Shown: piece by piece, positions 6,460-12,190 of the stretch
How the letters are laid out: the number at the start of each line of letters is the position of its first letter
Numbering within the stretch: the first letter of the stretch is position 1
Assembly: GCF_937915125.1 (NCBI RefSeq)
Contig: NZ_CALDMP010000049.1
Location: forward strand, 1-12,190
Source of the DNA: an uncultured Ruminococcus sp.
Lineage (GTDB): Bacteria; Bacillota; Clostridia; Oscillospirales; Ruminococcaceae
Length of the DNA stretch: 12,190 bases
Direction of reading: 5' to 3'
Translations under genes and position numbers: made by a program
Notes under the pieces: model-generated
Database searches by the model: none
The model's input: only the letters and a program-made list of their open reading frames with translations
What the model was told of the DNA's origin: nothing

Positions 6460-8084
6460 AAATTTCTGTGGCAAAAGAGCTGCCCGTCAGCATATATCAT
6501 CCCAGGGACGAGAATCGTCCCATTCTGCCAGTGCCCGTAATTTCTGGCGATGGGACACAATATCTGAGCGACATTCTGCCGGAGCACCTGCTCACAGAGA
6601 TGCAGATTGGAACCAGCGTTCTGATTCATGCCCCAGTGGGTAGCGGCAAGACCACGGCGCTGATCAAACAGGCAGTGCAGCAGGAATGCCCTGTGCTATG
6701 GGTCACAAACCGAAAGGCACTGGCGATTCAGACGAAAAAGGCGATCCTGACAGCCCAGGGCATGGATGTTTCCGATTGGCCGTCCAACGCCATCGGGGCA
6801 GCCCACACTGGCAGAATCACCGTCACCACCTATCAGGCAATTGCCGCAGGTGGTGTGCCAAAGTTATATCATGGCAGTGTCTGCATCTTTGACGAGATTC
6901 ACTATCTGCTGAACGATGCCGTGTTTTCCACTGCGCCCATGCTGTTCCGGAAATTTCTGCGTAGCATTCTGTCAAAGACCAAGCGTATTTACATTTCTGC
7001 CACAGCAGAAGAAGTCGCCCCTCTTTTGTGGAAACTGGAGCAGCCGGAGCAAACAACACAAATGCTGTATACGCTGACCGGAACCCCCTGTCCACCACAT
7101 TTGCAGCAGTGCTTTACCCTGCAAAGCGACTGGTCTCATTTGCAATTCCGGTACTATTCCTATGGTAATGCGGAGCAGCTTACGGAGAAACTGCGGGAGA
7201 TTCCATCGGGAGAAAAAACGGTGCTGTTCGTCCGAAACAAGGAACGCGGCGCAGCGCTGAAAGAACTGCTGCCGGACAGCGCTTTTGTCTATTCCTCCGA
7301 GGAAGAATCGGAAGTGCTGGAACAAATTGCCCGGACAGAACAGTTTGCGCCAAATACGCTGGTTTCCACTAAAGTGCTGGAAAACGGTGTATCCATGACA
7401 GAGGAAGCAGTACGACACATTGTCATTGAGGAAATCGACCCCATTGCATGGATGCAGTTTCTGGGACGTGTCCGCAACAAGCGGAAACATCCCCGGACAC
7501 TTACGGTGTGGATTCCGGATTACACAGCGCAGGAGCTAAGCCAATACCGGCAGATGCTGCTGGAACGCATTCAGGCGCTTCGGGACATCCGTCATGATTT
7601 CCATGACTTTCTCCGGCATCCGGAACGTTTGCAGCCTTGGATGATTCATTCCAATGGCAAAACCGTCCGGGTCAACGACCTTGCGCTGATAAAGCTGGAG
7701 CACTTAGCAGACCATGTGGACTGTCTGCTGGAATCCCAGAGGGAAGAACATCATGCCCATATCCGCTTTCTGCGGCAGCTGTTGCATTTGTCAGAACAGC
7801 CGGAGGAGCAGGACTTTCTGGACTATGACGACAGGGAATCATTCTGTGCCAAGGTGCGGGATGCCTATGATGCTTTTCTTGTTTCTCCCAAATACAAGGC
7901 AGACCGTGACGCACTGGCGCAGGCATTGATCTCCGCCGTGCGTACTACCAATGTGTATGGGGAAAAGATTACAAGCAGCAATATCCAGCTGGGAACCATG
8001 CAGAAAATTCTGCACTGTGCCGGGATAGAGGCGAAGATCTCCAGTCTGGGAGAGGCTTTTGCAGTAGAGGAATGCAGCTGTTAA
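6456..8084 (+). CDS. SF2 DEAD/DEAH-type helicase
   Basis: 542 aa; ATG 6456 overlaps the preceding TGA (ATGA), giving coupled translation with the SF3 helicase. Motif I APVGSGKTT (59-67), motif II DEIH (146-149), motif III SAT (171-173), a second RecA-like domain with VLFVRNKERG (about 246-255), motif V region TKVLENGVSM (about 295-304) and motif VI QFLGRVRNKR (324-333). The C-terminal ~200 residues are helical and unrecognised. The order of motifs is complete, so it should be an active ATPase. The family is related to DNA repair and origin-remodelling helicases; the exact substrate cannot be told. Pairing with an SF3 helicase in one coupled operon suggests a joint role in replication of the excised element. 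An antiphage role is possible, but no nuclease domain was seen. Confidence 0.85.
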   Translation: MKISVAKELPVSIYHPRDENRPILPVPVISGDGTQYLSDILPEHLLTEMQIGTSVLIHAPVGSGKTTALIKQAVQQECPVLWVTNRKALAIQTKKAILTAQGMDVSDWPSNAIGAAHTGRITVTTYQAIAAGGVPKLYHGSVCIFDEIHYLLNDAVFSTAPMLFRKFLRSILSKTKRIYISATAEEVAPLLWKLEQPEQTTQMLYTLTGTPCPPHLQQCFTLQSDWSHLQFRYYSYGNAEQLTEKLREIPSGEKTVLFVRNKERGAALKELLPDSAFVYSSEEESEVLEQIARTEQFAPNTLVSTKVLENGVSMTEEAVRHIVIEEIDPIAWMQFLGRVRNKRKHPRTLTVWIPDYTAQELSQYRQMLLERIQALRDIRHDFHDFLRHPERLQPWMIHSNGKTVRVNDLALIKLEHLADHVDCLLESQREEHHAHIRFLRQLLHLSEQPEEQDFLDYDDRESFCAKVRDAYDAFLVSPKYKADRDALAQALISAVRTTNVYGEKITSSNIQLGTMQKILHCAGIEAKISSLGEAFAVEECSC

Positions 8085-8131
8085 AGTCGGCTGTTTCGGT
8101 TATATATTATATCCATGAAGGAGGGACAAGG

Positions 8132-8356
8132 ATGAAAAAGTCAAAGCGTATCACACTGTACAAAACAGTGTGGTGTAAAATCCGTTATTGGCAGCAGCTT
8201 CATGATATGACCGACAACGAGTTGGCAACATATCTGAACTGCTCCATCAGGACGCTTCAGAACTATGATCATGATGCAAAGAGCCTCACGCTGCAAACCG
8301 TCGATACATTTCTTTGCATCAATGACATGACTCTGGAAGATTTACTGGCAGCATAA
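8132..8356 (+). CDS. Small helix-turn-helix protein (XRE-like; possible excisionase or regulator)
   Basis: 74 aa from ATG 8132, with AAGGAGGG six bases upstream; a longer frame from 8072 has no ribosome site and starts inside the preceding gene. The product is basic at the start (MKKSKRITLYK), followed by a helix-turn-helix at about residues 26-46 (MTDNELATYLNCSIRTLQNY) of the Cro/XRE kind, then a short helical tail. It is a single-domain DNA-binding protein. Its place directly before the integrase is where small integrated elements often keep the excisionase or directionality factor, so it could be that, or a repressor of the operon. Neither is proved by the sequence. Confidence 0.75.
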   Translation: MKKSKRITLYKTVWCKIRYWQQLHDMTDNELATYLNCSIRTLQNYDHDAKSLTLQTVDTFLCINDMTLEDLLAA

Positions 8357-8393
8357 CAAAATGCGCAGGCTATACCGCAAAAGGATAGGTGTA

Positions 8394-8426
8394 GCTTGCT
8401 CTTTTTGCAGAAAGAAGGGAGCAAGC
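8394..8426 (+). promoter_or_regulatory. Hairpin overlapping the integrase ribosome site
   Basis: GCTTGCTC (8394-8401) pairs perfectly with GAGCAAGC (8419-8426) around a 17-base loop. The right arm takes in part of the GGGAG that serves as the integrase ribosome site; the ATG is at 8430. In RNA this would hide the site and hold back integrase translation unless it is opened, for example by ribosomes or a binding protein. Confidence 0.5.
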
Positions 8427-8429
8427 AAG

Positions 8430-9479
8430 ATGAAGAAAAAGACAAAAGTTATCATTCAGCAAGCCGAAAGCGGTACATACTTCACCCAGGTGTCCAAGGG
8501 CGTGCGTCCAGACGGCAAGCGAAACCGGAAGATGTTCACCGGAAGCACGGAGGAAGAGGTCTATCTCAAGGCCATGAAGTGGCTCAAGGGAATCGAGGAG
8601 GAGAAAAAGAGCCCCTTTACAGTGAGAGAAGCCATGCTGCAATTCATTGAAAGCAGAAGCAAGGTTCTGGAGCCCACCAGCCTGTGCTGCTACAGGGAGA
8701 TTGTCCGCAACAAGCTGCAATACATCATGGACATCAAAATCGAGGAACTGACCTCTCGGGATATTCAGGTTGCCATCAATATCGATGCTCAGCGGCTCAG
8801 TCACAAGTCCATCAAGTGTGCCTTTGGGTTCCTCCGGGCGGTTCTGAATGCAAATGATGTGACCATCAAAATGGGCAGCATCCGTCTGCCAAAAAAGGAA
8901 GTCAGGGAGCGTAAGCTTCCCTCCGCAGACGTAATCTATTCCATTGTGAAGGGGACAAGCAGTGAACTTCCGGTGCTTTTGGCAATGTGGCTCTCTCTGC
9001 GGATCGGGGAAGTGGCAGGCTTGCAGTTCCGTGACGTAGACCCGGTACAGATGCGGCTCTATGTGCATCGTGAGATCGTCAAGGTAGACAGCGGTTGGGC
9101 AGAGATCGACCACTGCAAAACTGCCAAGAGTATGCGGTATGTCAATCTACCGGCGTACATTTATCAGCTGATGCAGGAAGTTCCGCACAAGAAGGAAACG
9201 GATCGCATCATTCCATTCACCCCCAACACCATCCGCAAGCGGTTCAAGAAGCTGGTACGGGAGAATGGGCTGGAGGACATCCGGTTTCACGACCTGCGGC
9301 ATATCTTCGCCAGCACTACGGCAATGCTGCACATTCCGGAGAAGTACGCCATGGAAATGGGCGGCTGGAGCACACCGGATGTGTACAAGAACGTGTATCA
9401 GGAGACTTTCGACAGTGAGCGCAACAAGGCGGACAGCATGATCGATGACTATTTCAACGGTATTATTCAGAATCACTGA
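8430..9479 (+). CDS. int: Tyrosine recombinase / integrase of the element
   Basis: 349 aa from ATG 8430, with AGGGAG upstream; the ATG at 8361 has no ribosome site and its extra residues look untranslated. Residues 1-60 fit a small arm-type DNA-binding domain (GTYFTQVSKG..PDGKRNRKMFTG), 62-150 a SAM-like core-binding domain, 160-349 the catalytic domain. Active-site residues: R191 (SLRIGE), K230 (HCKTAKS), H287 and R290 (FHDLRH), W313 in place of the usual second His (GGWS, as Cre has a Trp), and nucleophile Y323 (KNVYQ). Full set, so likely active. It would integrate and excise the element at the tRNA-Pro gene about 250 bases downstream. The family is widespread in ICEs and prophages of Firmicutes. 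A terminator follows at once. Confidence 0.93.
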   Translation: MKKKTKVIIQQAESGTYFTQVSKGVRPDGKRNRKMFTGSTEEEVYLKAMKWLKGIEEEKKSPFTVREAMLQFIESRSKVLEPTSLCCYREIVRNKLQYIMDIKIEELTSRDIQVAINIDAQRLSHKSIKCAFGFLRAVLNANDVTIKMGSIRLPKKEVRERKLPSADVIYSIVKGTSSELPVLLAMWLSLRIGEVAGLQFRDVDPVQMRLYVHREIVKVDSGWAEIDHCKTAKSMRYVNLPAYIYQLMQEVPHKKETDRIIPFTPNTIRKRFKKLVRENGLEDIRFHDLRHIFASTTAMLHIPEKYAMEMGGWSTPDVYKNVYQETFDSERNKADSMIDDYFNGIIQNH

Positions 9480-9497
9480 GCATATATTCCCAGGTAG

Positions 9498-9532
9498 AAA
9501 GAAAAGCCCGCACATGCAGGCTTTTCTTTTTT
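9498..9532 (+). terminator. Terminator after the integrase
   Basis: AAAGAAAAGCC (9498-9508) pairs with GGCTTTTCTTT (9519-9529), followed by more T. It lies about 20 bases after the integrase stop and closes the rightward operon. The A-rich left arm makes it usable in the other direction too. Confidence 0.88.
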
Positions 9533-9601
9533 GTATATTGGGGATGTCAGGATTTGCAGATTTTCTCCATCCGGCAGATACCGAAATCAAAGGCAGAACC
9601 C

Positions 9602-9646
9602 ACTTGCCATTTTACTTGCCATTTCCCCGAATTCACTTGCCATTTC
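9602..9646. repeat. Three direct repeats ACTTGCCATTT, possible integrase arm sites
   Basis: Copies start at 9602, 9614 and 9635; the last two share a longer match (ACTTGCCATTTCCC and CGAA). They lie between the integrase and the tRNA gene, where many tyrosine recombinases have short repeated arm sites bound by their N-terminal domain. This integrase has such a domain, which supports the reading, but binding is inferred. Confidence 0.55.
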
Positions 9647-9685
9647 CCGAAAAATCTTTCCCATCCCGGAAATGTCCAAGCCACG

Positions 9686-9726
9686 AAAAAAGGCTGAATT
9701 ACGTGATTTTTCCGTAATTCAGCCTT
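9686..9726 (-). terminator. Terminator of the tRNA-Pro transcript
   Basis: A perfect 14-bp stem (9690-9703 with 9713-9726), loop of 9 bases, followed on the minus strand by TTTTTT (plus-strand A run 9686-9691). It starts 7 bases after the tRNA CCA end. If the element joins the chromosome at the tRNA 3' end, this terminator may come from the element. Confidence 0.88.
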
Positions 9727-9733
9727 ATACATC

Positions 9734-9810
9734 TGGTCGAGGTGACAAGATTCGAACTTGCGGCCCCTACGTCCCGAACGTAGTGCTCTACCAAACTGAG
9801 CCACACCTCG
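9734..9810 (-). tRNA. tRNA-Pro (anticodon CGG), CCA encoded
   Basis: 77 bases. The 7-bp acceptor stem CGAGGTG/CACCTCG has C1-G72 and A73, as in bacterial proline tRNAs, and is followed by an encoded CCA. The anticodon arm is CTACG-TTCGGGA-CGTAG with anticodon CGG, reading CCG (Pro). The T loop is GTTCGAATC, and the D arm contains AGTTTGGTAGAGC. All arms are intact, so the gene is functional. Its 3' end faces the integrase, making it the likely attachment target of the element. Confidence 0.96.
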
Positions 9811-9823
9811 ATGCGACTAATAT

Positions 9824-9852
9824 AGTATAACACATTTCGCCGGATTTGTAAA
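9824..9852 (-). promoter_or_regulatory. Promoter of tRNA-Pro
   Basis: On the minus strand TTTACA (9852-9847), a 17-base spacer and TATACT (9829-9824) with a TG one base before it. It ends 13 bases before the tRNA 5' end, a normal distance for a tRNA promoter. Confidence 0.8.
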
Positions 9853-9882
9853 GTGAATTTTGATGAAAACGAAAAAAGAAAA

Positions 9883-9948
9883 GTTTCAATTGCACAATAT
9901 TAAAATAGTAAATTGAAACAGAGCCAATATTACTGTAAAAATGGGCTC
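9883..9948. repeat. Two inverted repeats between tRNA and GH13 gene
   Basis: GTTTCAATT (9883-9891) is repeated inverted at 9911-9919, and GAGCC is inverted as GGGCTC near 9921-9948. Together with the terminator at 9961-9979 they form three stacked hairpins in a 210-base non-coding interval with no gene. They may add to transcription stop between the genes. Confidence 0.45.
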
Positions 9949-9956
9949 TAAATAAC

Positions 9957-9979
9957 AAAAAGCGACCAAAAAGGTCGCT
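9957..9979 (-). terminator. Terminator of the GH13 gene
   Basis: AGCGACC (9961-9967) and GGTCGCT (9973-9979) form a 7-bp stem with a 5-base loop; on the minus strand it is followed by TTTTTG. It lies about 45 bases past the GH13 stop. Confidence 0.87.
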
Positions 9980-10022
9980 CTGTTGAATTTATGATACAAT
10001 TGTAAAACGCTTTCGGAATCGC

Positions 10023-11921
10023 TCAGTTCTGTTCCGCTTCAGCCACAGGAACACTGGTGCGGACAGCGCTGATGACAGCGTAGCTGTTCGCCGGTAGGAT
10101 GATAGCATCGCCGTCACAGATACCGCTGATGACAGTGCTGAATGCATACTTGCGGAAGCACTTGTCCCGGAGGGAGACCATGCCTGTGTCGCCGCTGCGG
10201 TTCAGCAGGACAATGGCGCTGCTGCCGGTCTCCTCATCGTATCTGGAGAAGCCCACGATGTTTTCCTCCAGCACCAGAAATTCCATGGCACCCTCTGCAA
10301 ATACGGCGTTTTCCCGGCGGATATGCGCCAGCTGTCTGGTGTATTCCAGCAGCTCCGTGTCCTCATTACCCCAGGGGTAGCACCGGCGGTTGAAAGGATC
10401 TTTCCAGCCCTGGAGCCCTGCCTCATCGCCGTAGTAGATGCTGGGCACGCCCGGCAGGAAGAACTGCAACACCATGGCACCCTTGAGCATTGTCTTGCCC
10501 CGGTTGTATTCCTCCGGGGACAGCTCGTTTCCAGCCATCCAGTCCTTGCTCTTGTCGTCGCAGGGCTGACCGCCGAAGCGGTTGATGGCACGCTCAATGT
10601 CATGTGTGGAGACGAAATTCATGAGCACATCCACGGTACATTTCGGATAATTCTCCAGAATGCCCATGATCCGGTCACGGAAGGTGGTGACTGCTTCGCC
10701 CTTCATGTAGGCAATGATTGCCTCCCGGAAGGGATAGTTCATGACGCTGTCCAGCTGGTCGCCCAGGAGATAGCGCCGTTTTACGCCATAAGCCTCCTTG
10801 TTGGAAGCATCCTCCCAGACCTCACCGATAACGATCTTTTCCTCGTCGTATTTTTTCACGCAGGCACGCAGATTGTCCAGGAACTCGTCCGGCAGCTCAT
10901 CTGCCACATCCAGACGATAGCCGGCAGCACCCAGATCCATCCAGTAGTCCAGCACGCCGCCTTCGCCGCAGATGTATTTGGTATAATCCGGGTTGTTTTC
11001 GTCTACATTGGGCAGAGTGTCGATACCCCACCAGGACTCGTATTCCTTGTTGCCCCAGAAGTGATACCAGGAATAATAGGGACTTTGTTCTGACTGATAT
11101 GCACCCAGATTGTCATATCGTCCGAATTTGTTGAAATAGATGCTGTCTGCACCGGTGTGAGAGAATACGCCGTCCAGGATCACGGAAATACCACGCTTTT
11201 TGGCATCCTCGCACAGCTTTCGGAAATCCTCGTTGGTACCCAGAAGGGGATCCAGATTCCGGTAGTTTGCGGTGTTGTAGCGGTGATTTTCGTGGGATTC
11301 AAAGACCGGGTTCAGGTAGATGCAGGTGACCCCAAGATCTTCCAGATAGTCCAGCTTGCTGCGGATACCCTCTAAGTCGCCGCCGAAATAGTCGTTGTTC
11401 CACACATGACCGTTCTGGTCGGGCTTGTAATAGGGCAGCTCGCCCCAATTGCGCATCACACGGTCAGAGGGCACATTTTCGTGCGCCTTGCCGCTGCTGC
11501 AAAAACGGTCGGGGAAGATCTGATACATGACGCCGCCCTTGAGGAACTGGGGTGTCTGATAGTCCTCGCCGAATACAGTGAGCTGGAACATTTCCCCATG
11601 ATCCAATGTGCCGTGACAGGCATCGCCCCGCTTGATATAATGGCGTACGCCGTTGCTGGTGTAGGAGAAATAATAATAGTGTACCCCGGCATATTTGGGA
11701 ATGAGCGTGGTGGTATAGAGGACATAGCCATTCTCACACTCTTTCACATTCATGGGCAGGAACCGTTCTTTGAAGCCGGTACGGAAAACCACCAGTACTG
11801 GAGCATAATCCAGCGGTGTTTCTTCCGGCAGACGGATGGTGAACTGACAGCCCTGATTGCGGCGGATCGCCCCGAACGGGGATTTATAATCGGCATCCCA
11901 GCTGTTGTAGAAATATGACAT
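10023..11921 (-). CDS. GH13 alpha-glucan hydrolase (neopullulanase / cyclomaltodextrinase type)
   Basis: 632 aa from ATG 11921-11919, chosen because AAGGGAG lies about 10 bases upstream; a longer frame from 11987 only translates a leader hairpin. Residues 1-120 form a beta-rich N-terminal domain like CBM34. The (beta/alpha)8 barrel follows, with MYQIFPDRF (132-140), region I DGVFSH (250-255), region II GYRLDVADE with R336 and nucleophile D338, region III GEVWE with acid/base E367, and region IV FVSTHD with D441. The C-terminal domain starts near 540. All catalytic residues are present. There is no signal peptide, so it acts inside the cell, hydrolysing alpha-1,4 (and possibly alpha-1,6) links in maltodextrins or cyclodextrins taken up from starch. 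It belongs to the host chromosome, not to the element. Substrate choice cannot be fixed from sequence alone. Confidence 0.93.
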   Translation of the reverse strand: MSYFYNSWDADYKSPFGAIRRNQGCQFTIRLPEETPLDYAPVLVVFRTGFKERFLPMNVKECENGYVLYTTTLIPKYAGVHYYYFSYTSNGVRHYIKRGDACHGTLDHGEMFQLTVFGEDYQTPQFLKGGVMYQIFPDRFCSSGKAHENVPSDRVMRNWGELPYYKPDQNGHVWNNDYFGGDLEGIRSKLDYLEDLGVTCIYLNPVFESHENHRYNTANYRNLDPLLGTNEDFRKLCEDAKKRGISVILDGVFSHTGADSIYFNKFGRYDNLGAYQSEQSPYYSWYHFWGNKEYESWWGIDTLPNVDENNPDYTKYICGEGGVLDYWMDLGAAGYRLDVADELPDEFLDNLRACVKKYDEEKIVIGEVWEDASNKEAYGVKRRYLLGDQLDSVMNYPFREAIIAYMKGEAVTTFRDRIMGILENYPKCTVDVLMNFVSTHDIERAINRFGGQPCDDKSKDWMAGNELSPEEYNRGKTMLKGAMVLQFFLPGVPSIYYGDEAGLQGWKDPFNRRCYPWGNEDTELLEYTRQLAHIRRENAVFAEGAMEFLVLEENIVGFSRYDEETGSSAIVLLNRSGDTGMVSLRDKCFRKYAFSTVISGICDGDAIILPANSYAVISAVRTSVPVAEAEQN

Positions 11922-11947
11922 GCTGAAAAAACTCCCTTCTATAGAAA

Positions 11948-11977
11948 ACGGAGCAGAGCAACCACTGCCCGCTCCGT
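11948..11977 (-). promoter_or_regulatory. Hairpin in the GH13 leader
   Basis: ACGGAGC (11948-11954) pairs with GCTCCGT (11971-11977) around a 16-base loop. On the minus strand it precedes the ribosome site and is followed by TTTTC; on the plus strand it is followed by CTTTTTG. It could be a weak attenuator for the GH13 gene or a terminator for plus-strand transcripts. Confidence 0.45.
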
Positions 11978-11996
11978 CTTTTTGCATGCATCATGC

Positions 11997-12023
11997 ATTA
12001 TAATATATACTCACCCAAATCAA
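11997..12023 (-). promoter_or_regulatory. Likely promoter of the GH13 gene
   Basis: On the minus strand a perfect TATAAT (12002-11997) lies about 75 bases before the ATG. The best -35, TTGATT (12023-12018), is only 15 bases away, shorter than ideal. ATGCAT repeats right after the -10 (about 11984-11998) could be an operator. Confidence 0.5.
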
Positions 12024-12051
12024 ATTTATGGCACATTGTTGTCCGTGAAAC

Positions 12052-12123
12052 TGTAGGGGCGAACTGCGTTCGCCCGCAAATCTCCTGAAATCGTCCAACG
12101 GGCGAACACAGTTCGCCCCTACA
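12052..12123. repeat. MITE-like inverted repeat with GC-rich arms
   Basis: A 25-bp arm at 12052-12076 (TGTAGGGGCGAACTGCGTTC onwards) is inverted at 12099-12123 with one mismatch and a 22-base spacer. Each arm also folds on itself (GGGCGAAC against GTTCGCCC). It has no coding capacity. Units of this look are scattered between genes in many Ruminococcus-like genomes; that statement is from memory. The rest of the edge, 12124-12190, holds a small TGACG/CGTCA inverted repeat and no gene. Confidence 0.75.
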
Positions 12124-12190
12124 TCGGTACGATCTTATGGGCAACACCGCACAAAGAGCGCCTGACGGCTTTGCACGTCATATGCTTGCA

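Noticed and set aside
8370..9113. 247-aa minus-strand open frame opposite the integrase
   Set aside because: Lies wholly within the integrase gene, whose catalytic residues are all present; composition is typical of an antisense shadow.
9883..9919. GTTTCAATT...AATTGAAAC as a possible CRISPR repeat
   Set aside because: Only one unit, no spacer-repeat periodicity and no cas gene.
10001..10019. Possible catabolite-response (cre) site TGTAAAACGCTTTC
   Set aside because: One extra base compared with the consensus, and it lies past the stop of the GH13 gene rather than near a promoter.
10323..11093. 256-aa plus-strand open frame opposite the GH13 gene
   Set aside because: Mirror of a conserved GH13 coding region; no start signal and no motif.

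Overview
The window looks like the chromosome of a low-to-mid-GC Gram-positive gut bacterium of the class Clostridia (Ruminococcus or Oscillospiraceae type). The signs are strong AGGAGG-type ribosome sites, mixed ATG/GTG starts, a neopullulanase-type GH13 enzyme and a GC-rich hairpin repeat of a kind scattered in such genomes. This is an inference from style; no species marker is present.

Positions 1 to about 9730 read as the right-hand part of an integrated mobile element. Its right end is marked by a tyrosine recombinase (8430-9479), three short direct repeats that could be integrase arm sites (9602-9646), and the 3' end of a host tRNA-Pro(CGG) gene (9734-9810, minus strand), a typical attachment target. 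The left end is not in the window; no second copy of the tRNA 3' end was seen.

The element core is a rightward gene run. It starts with a tandemly duplicated ~427-bp unit: a tiny peptide ORF followed by a ~103-aa protein of unknown function. A third, diverged copy of the tiny ORF follows. Then come a D5/P4-like SF3 helicase (4837-6459), an SF2 helicase overlapping it by ATGA (6456-8084), a small helix-turn-helix protein (8132-8356) and the integrase. This fits an integrative element that encodes its own replication helicase, related in style to phage satellites, integrated plasmids or small ICEs. No capsid, conjugation or relaxase gene is visible.

Left of this core sits a visibly AT-richer block (about 590-3850) on the opposite strand, with a strong promoter of its own. 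It carries a STAND/NB-ARC-like NTPase split across two reading frames at a T7 run: 115 aa plus 853 aa, which would join into about 973 aa. It looks like foreign cargo, possibly antiphage defence. Left of it are the end of an unknown gene (3-401), a terminator, and a striking symmetric array of GGAAC/GTTCC pentamers at exact 7-bp spacing (485-525).

Right of the tRNA is ordinary chromosome: three hairpins, a GH13 alpha-glucan hydrolase without a signal peptide (10023-11921, minus strand) and a MITE-like inverted repeat (12052-12123).
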